From assembly GCA_002367105.1 (NCBI GenBank), contig DFCS01000042.1, forward strand, positions 1 to 28,089: a stretch of DNA of 28,089 nt, in the 5' to 3' direction. A program made the translations under genes and the position numbers. The DNA comes from Hungatella sp. UBA3048. Lineage in GTDB: Bacteria; Bacillota; Clostridia; Lachnospirales; Lachnospiraceae. Positions 7,856 through 14,496 of this stretch are shown piece after piece. The number at the start of each line of letters is the position of its first letter. Position 1 is the stretch's first letter. The notes below the pieces were generated by a model, which did no database searches, was not told the DNA's origin, and saw only the letters and a list, made by a program, of their open reading frames with translations.

Positions 7856-8764
7856 ATGAAATATAAGTATACGGAATTAACAGAAGAGGTGACAATACAC
7901 CGGATTATCAGCATCCATTATTTTGAATATATGAGCGACTTCACGTTTGCTGGGGAATCTCATAACTTTTGGGAATTGCTTTGTGTTGATAAGGGAGAAG
8001 TGGATGTGGTGGCTGATCATGAACGGCTGACGCTTCAAAAAGGAGAGGTTATTTTCCATCAGCCAAATGAATTCCACAGGGTTTTAGCCAATGGGATCAT
8101 TGCTCCCAACCTTGTGGTCATTGGGTTTGACTGCCAATCGCCTCGTATGGCCTTTTTTAAGGAGCAGATCTTAAAGGTGGGGCAGGAGGAGCAGGAGCTT
8201 CTGGCGCGGATCATTGCAGAAGCACGATTGTGCTTTGAAGGAAGGCTTGACGATCCGTTTCAGGAAGTACTGGTACGAAAGGACCACGGGCCCTTTGCGG
8301 CAGAGCAGATGATAAAGATTTATCTGGAACAGTTTCTGATACAAATGTACCGCTATTCGTTTTCAGCCAGACAGGCTCCCGCCCACCTTAAGGATACCCC
8401 TTCTGCAGAAGACATCTATGAAACCATCCTTTGCTATTTCGAAAAGAACATCTGCATCCAGCTGACCATTGATCAGATCAGCCGGGAAAATTTAATCAGC
8501 ACTTCCCAGTTAAAAAAACTTTTCTCTGAAAAGGGGAACACCGGCGTCATTGAATATTTTAACGGCATGAAAATCGATGCAGCCAAGCAGCTAATCCGGA
8601 ACCGGCAGCTTAATTTTACCCAGATCGCCAATCAGCTTGGATATACCTCGGTACACTATTTTTCCAGGCAATTCAAGCATTTGACCGGGATGACTCCTTC
8701 CGAATATGCTACCTCTATAAAAAAGCTGTCTGAGAAAAATATACAGCGCGATACAAGCCTTTAA
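7856..8764 (+). CDS. AraC-family regulator, first paralogue
   Basis: 302 residues from the ATG at 7856, which follows AGGGGG. The frame extends to a TTG at 7811, but that has no ribosome site and overlaps the putative operators. The N-terminal half is a cupin-type ligand domain (CVDKGEVDVVADHERLTLQKG, then FHQPNEFH). The C-terminal 100 residues hold two HTH motifs, ending in the AraC signature LGYTSVHYFSRQFKHLTGMTPSEY. It is divergent from the CUT1 transporter operon, the usual place for its activator. The AraC protein at 13543 has the same length and is nearly identical in the second HTH (GMKIDAAKQLIR is exact in both), so the pair come from duplication and probably share operators. Confidence 0.92.
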   Translation: MKYKYTELTEEVTIHRIISIHYFEYMSDFTFAGESHNFWELLCVDKGEVDVVADHERLTLQKGEVIFHQPNEFHRVLANGIIAPNLVVIGFDCQSPRMAFFKEQILKVGQEEQELLARIIAEARLCFEGRLDDPFQEVLVRKDHGPFAAEQMIKIYLEQFLIQMYRYSFSARQAPAHLKDTPSAEDIYETILCYFEKNICIQLTIDQISRENLISTSQLKKLFSEKGNTGVIEYFNGMKIDAAKQLIRNRQLNFTQIANQLGYTSVHYFSRQFKHLTGMTPSEYATSIKKLSEKNIQRDTSL

Positions 8765-8911
8765 GCCCATACCTGTATTCTTTAGGAACATTACCGGCCA
8801 GTTTGTCTTATTGTGTCAGTATGTGTCATAGTTTTTTTCTATAGGTATCTATAAATATTTTGTATTACGTAATAACTTCATTCCTGTGTTATTATTTGTT
8901 GTAAAATAAAT

Positions 8912-9007
8912 GGAAGGTACTTTGCTGCAAAGGCAGAGGCCGGGCCTAAACCCAGTCTTGAAGACATGGTTCAGGCAGCAAGGCGGTTAAGAAATGAAAC
9001 TATCTAA
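8912..9007 (+). pseudogene. 3' remnant of the gene that preceded metF
   Basis: A frame encoding GRYFAAKAEAGPKPSLEDM and then VQAARRLRNETI ends at TAA 9005-9007 and overlaps the metF remnant start by 14 bp, the classic spacing of coupled genes. Only about 32 codons are left, and no start or upstream body exists. The family is not recognised with certainty. A methionine-synthase-related protein would be the natural metF partner, but that is a guess. Confidence 0.4.
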
Positions 9008-9116
9008 TATCTTAAAAAATAAGGCAACATTATCTTTTGAGGTCTTTCCACCCAAAAGAACCGATTCTATCCAGACAATTTACAATACGCTTAATGCTTT
9101 GCATGAACTGAATTAA
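8994..9116 (+). pseudogene. metF: metF (methylenetetrahydrofolate reductase), 5' fragment
   Basis: Forty codons from ATG 8994 give MKLSNILKNKATLSFEVFPP followed by KRTDSIQTIYNTLNALHEL. The TLSFEVFPPK segment is the strongly conserved first strand of MetF, which normally runs to about 280-300 residues. The frame hits TAA at 9114 exactly where similarity would be expected to continue, and the next sequence encodes something unrelated. The gene has been cut by deletion or recombination rather than by a point mutation. The remnant is too short to be active. A working metF would have to exist elsewhere. Confidence 0.8.
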
Positions 9117-9316
9117 GCTACAATTATGCCTGGATTCTATGTATTACTTTTGGCATTATCTCTATCCTTGGTATGCTCTATACAGTTTCTCAATCAGAGA
9201 AAATGTTGTTGGATACGGCTCATTGATTATTTCATGGAAATGTTAAGCTATCAGCAAAATTGGCAGAGAAACCTATTACAATTTTAAATCAGGGTAAAAA
9301 ATATGAAATGCTATAG
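9116..9316 (+). pseudogene. Membrane-protein 3' remnant joined to the metF fragment
   Basis: Starting inside the metF stop region, one frame encodes SYNYAWILCITFGIISILGM and LYTVSQSEKMLL, a single membrane helix with a polar tail. A TGA follows at 9224-9226, and the same frame then stays open to TAG at 9314. There is no start codon or ribosome site. It resembles the last helix of a secondary transporter (MFS-like), but this is uncertain. It marks the right side of the deletion joint. Confidence 0.45.
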
Positions 9317-9363
9317 CAGATGACAAGTCCTGATTTTCTGAACGGAAATAACCCTATAAAAGT

Positions 9364-9425
9364 ACAGGAGTGCCGTACACTTGCATATGATGACTTCATG
9401 TTAGCGGCGGTGCTCCTGTTCTTTT
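9364..9425 (+). terminator. Leftover intrinsic terminator, plus strand
   Basis: ACAGGAGTGCCG (9364-9375) pairs with CGGTGCTCCTGT (9408-9419) over 12 positions, two of them G-U, followed by TTCTTTTT. The loop is about 32 nt. It lies just after the remnant genes and probably served the lost operon. Confidence 0.65.
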
Positions 9426-9655
9426 TCACCTATTGATAATTCTTTTCCCATTCATATCCGGCATCTGCTGTGAGCCTTTAGGCGGTTCCAGCCTATTTTA
9501 AACGATAAATTTTATATACGTCCTGTCATCAATAGCTGTTTTTCCGTTTGTAAAACCTGACCCAGCTATGTATGCAGTATACAGACATACGTTCCTTTCT
9601 AAAGCCTTATCACTAAAGTTGAAGTAATCCTTTTGTAATTGACAGCCCAGTAAAA

Positions 9656-9699
9656 AAAGTATCCGTCCATGGAATGAAAATCCTTAGGATAGATACTTT
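9656..9699 (-). terminator. Terminator of the acylphosphatase gene
   Basis: AAAGTATC (9656-9663) pairs with GATACTTT (9692-9699), with four further pairs inside after a mismatch. On the minus strand the stem is followed by a run of seven T. It lies about 50 bp below the acylphosphatase stop. Confidence 0.75.
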
Positions 9700-9750
9700 G
9701 ACAACTGAAATTATCAGTTTTAATTATCATAATAGTAAATAACTACGTAA

Positions 9751-10110
9751 TTAAATTATTTTAAACTCCTCTTCCAGGTTTAAAACAGTTCTTATATCTT
9801 TTTGCATTTGGCTTATTTTAATACGTTTCAGAGAATTCATAAACTCCAATAAGAAGTCTATTTTATTTTTCATTCCCTGAATTTCCATCTCTACATTTCC
9901 GCTCTCAAGGTTCTTTATCCATCCAGTTAATTTTAATCTTAATGCCAGCTGCTCTATTTCCAGGCGAAAACCAACGCGTTGTACTCTTCCCGAAAAAATA
10001 ATATGATACCGCATGATCTTATCCGGTTCAAATTCTGGAATATTAATTTTTCTCACCTGTTCAATGACATAATTATTCCTGATTTGTTTCAATATCTTTT
10101 TTATCTTCAT
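9751..10110 (-). CDS. Acylphosphatase with N-terminal extension
   Basis: 119 residues from the ATG at 10110, which has GAGGT just upstream. An ATG at 10194 in the same frame has no ribosome site. Residues about 33-119 form an acylphosphatase domain: VQRVGFR (43-49) carries the phosphate-binding Arg49, and GWIKNLESGNVE carries the catalytic Asn67. The family consensus is VQGVGFR, so a glycine in the loop is Arg here. The basic, Ile-rich first 32 residues are not part of the standard domain of about 90 residues. The enzyme hydrolyses acyl phosphates such as carbamoyl phosphate; its physiological role is unclear in bacteria. It stands alone beside decayed sequence, is AT-rich, and has its own terminator. 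Confidence 0.82.
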   Translation of the reverse strand: MKIKKILKQIRNNYVIEQVRKINIPEFEPDKIMRYHIIFSGRVQRVGFRLEIEQLALRLKLTGWIKNLESGNVEMEIQGMKNKIDFLLEFMNSLKRIKISQMQKDIRTVLNLEEEFKII

Positions 10111-10203
10111 CTTTACCTCAAAATAAATTCTTATTTTATCAGTATTAAAGTTCAACGGCAATTGAAATAACAGCTGCTTTTGAAAAGGAATCATAGAGCA
10201 TCT

Positions 10204-10238
10204 GCACCCGGCTGGCCACCATTCAGACCAGCCGGTGC
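10204..10238 (-). terminator. Stem-loop downstream of galE
   Basis: GCACCCGGCTGG (10204-10215) and CCAGCCGGTGC (10228-10238) pair over 11 bp with one bulged base, 29 bp below the galE stop. The T stretch that follows on the minus strand is weak (ATTCCTTTT), so termination may be partial. Confidence 0.55.
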
Positions 10239-10266
10239 ATCATGCAGGGTAAAGGCCCCTAAACCT

Positions 10267-11283
10267 TTACCTGTATCCGTTAGGATTCCCGGACTGCCAT
10301 CTCCAGGAGTCTTCACACATCTCGTCAATTCCGTGTTTCGCTTCCCAGCCAAGCTCCTTTTTAGCCAGAGCTGCATCTGCGTAGCATTCTGCAATATCGC
10401 CAGGGCGGCGGGGCTTGATGGAATACGGGATATTTTTTCCGCATGCCTTTGAAAACGCTTCGATCATCTGAAGCACGCTAAAGCCCTGCCCGGTTCCCAG
10501 ATTATAAATACGTACCAGCGGCTCTGAGGATGCCATCTTTTCAAGGGCTTTTACATGCCCAATGGCCAGATCCACCACATGGATATAATCCCTGACTCCG
10601 GTTCCATCAGGCGTGTCATAGTCATTTCCAAATACTCCTACTTCCTTCAGCTTGCCGACTGCAACCTGGGTAATGTAGGGTGTTAAGTTATTGGGGATTC
10701 CCGCAGGATCTTCTCCGATCAAACCGCTCTTATGAGCACCAACAGGATTGAAATAGCGGAGAATGATCACACTCCATTCCGGGTCAGCGGTATGAAGGTC
10801 TGTAAGGATCTGCTCAAGCATGCCTTTTGTCTGCCCGTAAGGATTGGTAATGGCTCCTTTTGGGCATTCTTCCGTGATCGGTACAAATGCCGGATCTCCG
10901 TATACGGTTGCCGAGGAGCTGAATATAATGTTCTTTACCTTATGCTCCCTCATAACATCACACAGAATCAGAGTTCCTGTGATGTTATTGTGGTAATATT
11001 CCAAAGGTTTGGCAACGGACTCTCCCACAGCCTTTAATCCGGCAAAATGGATGACAGCATCAATTATCTCATAATCAAATATCTCATCAATTGCATCCCG
11101 GTCCAAAAGGTCTGCTTCATAGAAGGTCACCGTTTTCCCGGTAATGGCTTCTACCCGCTCCAGGGACACCCTGGAGGAGTTGCAAAGATTATCCACTACT
11201 ACAACTTCATGACCTTGTTCCAAAAGCTCAATGCATGTATGGCTGCCGATATATCCGGCGCCTCCGGTTACCAATATTCTCAT
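10267..11283 (-). CDS. galE: UDP-hexose 4-epimerase GalE, Cys gatekeeper
   Basis: 338 residues, the normal GalE length. The NAD-binding motif TGGAGYIGS is at 6-14. Catalytic Ser124, Tyr149 and Lys153 (NPYGQTK) fall at the E. coli numbers. It interconverts UDP-glucose and UDP-galactose, and in some members the N-acetyl forms. In GDIAECYADAALA the residue aligned with E. coli Tyr299 and human Cys307 is Cys300. A small residue there opens the pocket for UDP-GalNAc/UDP-GlcNAc. It is the third gene of an operon with a nucleotidyltransferase and a HexNAc-kinase-like protein, 50 bp below the latter; the ribosome site is AGAGGAGAG. Function is firm; dual specificity is predicted. Confidence 0.96.
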   Translation of the reverse strand: MRILVTGGAGYIGSHTCIELLEQGHEVVVVDNLCNSSRVSLERVEAITGKTVTFYEADLLDRDAIDEIFDYEIIDAVIHFAGLKAVGESVAKPLEYYHNNITGTLILCDVMREHKVKNIIFSSSATVYGDPAFVPITEECPKGAITNPYGQTKGMLEQILTDLHTADPEWSVIILRYFNPVGAHKSGLIGEDPAGIPNNLTPYITQVAVGKLKEVGVFGNDYDTPDGTGVRDYIHVVDLAIGHVKALEKMASSEPLVRIYNLGTGQGFSVLQMIEAFSKACGKNIPYSIKPRRPGDIAECYADAALAKKELGWEAKHGIDEMCEDSWRWQSGNPNGYR

Positions 11284-11333
11284 ATTCTCTCCTCTTTCTT
11301 TTTCATATTTTGTTTACGAATGACTCAAGTGAA

Positions 11334-12446
11334 TTATTTATCACTCTTGCGTACAATTTCTTCCATTTCATCCCACTTCTTCTCCATGTCGGCTACAAGA
11401 GCAAACTGGGTTCTGGTACGGTCTAAATTGTGATTTTCTCTGCTTGTATGGAAATAAGTATCTCCCTGAAGGAAATCTGTTAGGAAGCGGACGCCGCACT
11501 CAAAGGTCATCAGCTTTGCTCCCATAGGAAGCATCTCCTTTTCACCCGCCGTCAGACTTCCCTTACACCCCTCTAAATATCCCCTGGTATAGGTTTCAAA
11601 CAGAGGAAGGGACAAGGATACCTTGCTCACATCTTTCTCATCCTCTTCTGCCGTATTGGCCCCAAACCGGATGGAATCGCCAAAATCAAAGATGGACAGG
11701 CCTGGCATAATGGTATCTAAGTCAATCACACACAGGGCTTCTCCGGTTTCATCATCGATCATGATGTTATTAAGCTTAGTATCATTGTGGGTAACACAGA
11801 GAGGGAGCCTGCCATCCTTTAACATATCCATGGCAACGGCTGCCTCTTTCTCCCGGTCAAGGGCGAATTCTATTTCAGCCTCTACCAGATGGGCACGGCC
11901 GCAGATATCGGCATTCACAGCCGCCTTAAAGGCTTCCATACGAACCGGGGTGTTGTGGAAGTTGGGGATGGTTTCCGCCAGCTCATCTGCCGGATATTCT
12001 GCCAGCAGGCGTTTAAACCGCCCGAACGCCTTGCCGCTCCGGTAGAAATCCTCCGGTTGTCTTACCTTATCATAAGTGGTGGCCCCTCCAATGAAAAGAT
12101 AGCCTCTCCAATAATTTCCGTCACTGTCCCGGCAGTAATCCTTGCCATCTTTTGCTTTTACAATATTAAGCGTCTCCCTGGCCGGATCTCCGCCCTGGGC
12201 CTGGATCCGTTCCCGCAAAAAGGAAGTGACGCCTGCAATGTTTCTCATGAGAGAAACCGGATCCTTAAAGACTTCATGGTTGATTCTCTGGATGATGTAG
12301 TGTTTATCCCCTTCATCTGTCTTGCAGATCAGACGAAATGTATCATTAATATGACCGCTTCCATAGCGGTTCCATGAAACCGGCTCTCCCTCAAAGGTCA
12401 GAAGGCCGATAGCCTCTCTGATTTTTCCGCACTGTGCGTCTCCCAT
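11334..12446 (-). CDS. APH-fold sugar kinase, N-acetylhexosamine 1-kinase-like
   Basis: 370 residues from the ATG at 12446. That ATG shares one base with the stop of the gene before it (TAATG) and is preceded by GGGAGG; an in-frame ATG at 12461 lies on that ribosome site itself. The aminoglycoside-phosphotransferase fold is seen in YGSGHINDTF (28-37, nucleotide loop), YIIQRINHEVF, the catalytic loop THNDTKLNN (219-227, base Asp222) and the metal-binding IDLDT (241-245) leading to FDFGDSIR. These are the features of NahK (LnpB) of bifidobacteria, which phosphorylates GalNAc or GlcNAc at the anomeric carbon. Between a nucleotidyltransferase and GalE, a kinase yielding sugar 1-phosphate fits well. 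The exact sugar is not proven. Confidence 0.85.
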   Translation of the reverse strand: MGDAQCGKIREAIGLLTFEGEPVSWNRYGSGHINDTFRLICKTDEGDKHYIIQRINHEVFKDPVSLMRNIAGVTSFLRERIQAQGGDPARETLNIVKAKDGKDYCRDSDGNYWRGYLFIGGATTYDKVRQPEDFYRSGKAFGRFKRLLAEYPADELAETIPNFHNTPVRMEAFKAAVNADICGRAHLVEAEIEFALDREKEAAVAMDMLKDGRLPLCVTHNDTKLNNIMIDDETGEALCVIDLDTIMPGLSIFDFGDSIRFGANTAEEDEKDVSKVSLSLPLFETYTRGYLEGCKGSLTAGEKEMLPMGAKLMTFECGVRFLTDFLQGDTYFHTSRENHNLDRTRTQFALVADMEKKWDEMEEIVRKSDK

Positions 12447-13375
12447 TACTTTTCCTCCCATAGCTTATCCGGATACAGGCCGGCTTCTTTCAGTTCTTTG
12501 ATGGCATTTACCACCGTCTCTTTGTCTTCTTTGTAAGTGACTCCGTACCAACGGTCAACGCTCTTAAGTACTGAAACCTCTGCCTTGCCTTCCTTTAACA
12601 GCTCATCAACCACAAAGGGAAGGAAATATTCACACTTCAACGGATTTACAGGAAGCTCTCTGTCTAAAAATGCGGCAAACCGTTCCTCAAGCTCCTTTAA
12701 TATGCTGCTTGTGAATCCCCACATGTTCATGGACACGATGGTGTCCTCTCCTAGTTCTGTCCAGGTCTTCCCGTCATCTTCTGTAAATTCCGCCATGTCG
12801 CCATGCTTTTCGATCCTGGTCCGCTCATGAATGTCAACGAGCATTCCTGCTTCATCGGTGCTGCACACGCCTCTTGCCACATGACCGTTTTCCGTCAGGG
12901 TATTGTAAAGCTGATAGCCGACCATGGTGTACTGGTATTTCTCCCCGTCAGAAACCTTGTTAAGCTGGTTATAAATGGAAACAAAGGCACTTCTTCCGTA
13001 GTAATCATCTGCATTAATAACAGCAAAAGGTCCGTCTACCACGTCCTTGCAGCATAAAATTGCATGTCCTGTTCCCCAGGGCTTTACTCTTCCCTCCGGT
13101 ATCTCATAACCTTCCGGAAGCTTATCAAGCTCCTGATATACGTATTCTACCTGCACATGAGCCGCCATGCGGTTCCCGATATTTTCTTTAAATTCCTTTT
13201 CAATGCCTTTTTTAATGATAAAGACAACCTTTTCAAATCCAGCCCAAACTGCATCATAGATAGAAAAATCAATGATCTTGTTTCCATGGGCATCTACAGG
13301 ATCGATCTGCTTTAAGCCGCCGTAGCGGCTTCCCATACCTGCTGCCATAATTACCAGAACCGGTTTCTTGTTCAT
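12446..13375 (-). CDS. Sugar-phosphate nucleotidyltransferase (first paralogue)
   Basis: 309 residues of the NTP_transferase GT-A-like fold. The N-terminal signature MAAGMGSRYGGLKQIDPV is the nucleotide-binding GxGxR...K loop, and NADDYYG near residue 120 supplies the metal-binding Asp. Such enzymes join a sugar 1-phosphate to UTP (or another NTP) and release pyrophosphate. It is the first gene of the kinase-galE operon, so UDP-sugar formation from the kinase product is the simplest role, in place of the GalT-type transferase of the Leloir and lacto-N-biose routes. RBS AGGAGGT. A paralogue of the same length is at 19375. The nucleotide and sugar are not certain. Confidence 0.88.
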   Translation of the reverse strand: MNKKPVLVIMAAGMGSRYGGLKQIDPVDAHGNKIIDFSIYDAVWAGFEKVVFIIKKGIEKEFKENIGNRMAAHVQVEYVYQELDKLPEGYEIPEGRVKPWGTGHAILCCKDVVDGPFAVINADDYYGRSAFVSIYNQLNKVSDGEKYQYTMVGYQLYNTLTENGHVARGVCSTDEAGMLVDIHERTRIEKHGDMAEFTEDDGKTWTELGEDTIVSMNMWGFTSSILKELEERFAAFLDRELPVNPLKCEYFLPFVVDELLKEGKAEVSVLKSVDRWYGVTYKEDKETVVNAIKELKEAGLYPDKLWEEK

Positions 13376-13405
13376 CGATGTTACCTCCTAAATTCTATTA
13401 ACCTC

Positions 13406-13459
13406 AGTATAATGAATGCAGACCAAAAGATATTTGCACTATTTATTATTTAATTTGCA
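13406..13459 (-). promoter_or_regulatory. Activator-type promoter with 21-bp-spaced repeats
   Basis: On the minus strand TATACT (13411-13406) serves as -10. The -35 position has no consensus but is overlapped by TGCAAAT (13438-13432), with a second TGCAAAT exactly 21 bp upstream (13459-13453). Two direct repeats two helical turns apart, touching the -35, are the arrangement seen at AraC-activated promoters. It would drive the nucleotidyltransferase-kinase-galE operon. Confidence 0.6.
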
Positions 13460-13489
13460 TTATCGTTCTCTTCTCACCATTTTACCATG

Positions 13490-13518
13490 GAATGTGTTAT
13501 ACTGTCTATAACACATTC
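13490..13518. promoter_or_regulatory. Perfect 12-bp-arm inverted repeat before the second AraC gene
   Basis: GAATGTGTTATA (13490-13501) and TATAACACATTC (13507-13518) are exact inverses around a 5-bp centre. A -10-like TATACT (13498-13503) lies inside it, 40 bp before the AraC start. It could be an operator over the AraC promoter or an RNA hairpin in its leader. Confidence 0.6.
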
Positions 13519-13542
13519 ACATCTGTACGGAAGGAGGTTTCC

Positions 13543-14451
13543 ATGGCATATAAAAGCACCCAGCTGCGTTCCTTGGCGATTGTAAAAAAGGTTATAACCA
13601 TTCACTATTTCGAATACATGAGCGATTTCTCCTTTCCAGGGGAAAGCCATGACTTCTGGGAGTTCGTGTGCGTTGACAAGGGAGTCATCGATGTAATGGC
13701 CGGAGAAAAACGGATCCCTTTAAAGCGGGGCAACATCATCTTCCACAAGCCCGGGGAGTTTCACAACATCCTTACTAACGGAACCGTTGCCCCCAATCTG
13801 GTGGTGGTAAGCTTTGAATGCAACTCTCCCTTCATGAAATCCTTTGAGGGAGAAGTTCTGTCCGTACAGGAGACGGAGATGGCTCTGCTGGCGCAAATTA
13901 TTATTGAGGCGAGGAATGCCTTTTCAGGAAGGCTTGACGACCCATACCAGGAGGAACTGGTGCGAAGGCAGCCTTCCCTGTCCTTTGGAGCGGAGCAGCT
14001 GATCGGAAATTATTTAGAAGAGCTGATCATCCATCTTTACCGCAGATATTTTTCAAATCCGGAGCAGATTTCCACAGGACGGGTCACTGCAAATCCCATG
14101 CACGGAGATGCACATAACCGCATCATCCGATATATGGAGGAACACATCGGAGAACACCTTACCATTGAAACCATCTGCCGGGATAATTTAACCGGACGGT
14201 CGCAGCTGCAAAAAATTTTTCATAAAGCATATGGCTGCGGGGTCATCGATTTCTTTACCGGCATGAAAATCGACGCAGCCAAGCAGCTGATCCGCAGCAA
14301 CCAGTTGAACTTTACCGAAATTGCAGACCGTTTGGGTTATACCTCTGTCCACTATTTTTCCAGGCAGTTTAAAAAGCTGACCGGGATGACGCCGTCGGAA
14401 TATGCCACATCCATCCGGTCTCTTTCGGAAAAAGGTATGGAAAAGCAGTAG
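13543..14451 (+). CDS. AraC-family regulator, second paralogue
   Basis: 302 residues from the ATG at 13543, placed by AAGGAGG six bases upstream. The frame reaches back to 13492, which would run through the inverted repeat and lacks a ribosome site. A cupin ligand domain (CVDKGVIDVMAGEKRIPLKRG, then FHKPGEFH) is followed by two HTH motifs ending LGYTSVHYFSRQFKKLTGMTPSEY. It is close to the regulator at 7856 along its whole length and almost identical in the last 60 residues, while the ligand domain differs more. It is divergent from the nucleotidyltransferase-kinase-galE operon and is its probable activator. The two paralogues may read one DNA site but answer to different or related sugars. 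Confidence 0.92.
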   Translation: MAYKSTQLRSLAIVKKVITIHYFEYMSDFSFPGESHDFWEFVCVDKGVIDVMAGEKRIPLKRGNIIFHKPGEFHNILTNGTVAPNLVVVSFECNSPFMKSFEGEVLSVQETEMALLAQIIIEARNAFSGRLDDPYQEELVRRQPSLSFGAEQLIGNYLEELIIHLYRRYFSNPEQISTGRVTANPMHGDAHNRIIRYMEEHIGEHLTIETICRDNLTGRSQLQKIFHKAYGCGVIDFFTGMKIDAAKQLIRSNQLNFTEIADRLGYTSVHYFSRQFKKLTGMTPSEYATSIRSLSEKGMEKQ

Positions 14452-14472
14452 CACTGGGGTTCAAACGATAGG

Positions 14473-14496
14473 AAAAGGCGGGAAATTTCCCCGCCT
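14473..14496 (-). terminator. Terminator of murA
   Basis: AGGCGGG (14476-14482) pairs with CCCGCCT (14490-14496); on the minus strand the stem runs directly into TTTTCC. The stem begins inside the murA stop codon. It lies between converging genes and may also slow transcription from the AraC gene, though the plus-strand T run is displaced. Confidence 0.7.

Larger units (their letters stand above)
9317..9750. other. Non-coding, decayed interval
   Basis: No intact gene. Besides the two terminators, a minus-strand frame of about 49 codons ending at TAA 9498-9500 encodes segments such as CLYTAYIAGSGFTNGK and AIDDRTYIKFIV without a clear start. It looks like a fragment of an unidentified gene. 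The base composition is AT-rich. Confidence 0.5.

Noticed and set aside
8863..8874. Palindrome TATTACGTAATA upstream of the metF remnant as an operator
   Set aside because: Only 12 bp in AT-rich DNA with no intact gene to control; a similar TACGTAAT core near 9740 suggests chance.
11623..12045. 140-codon open frame on the plus strand inside the kinase gene
   Set aside because: Ser/Arg-rich shadow of the kinase codons on the other strand; no ribosome site and no recognisable protein.
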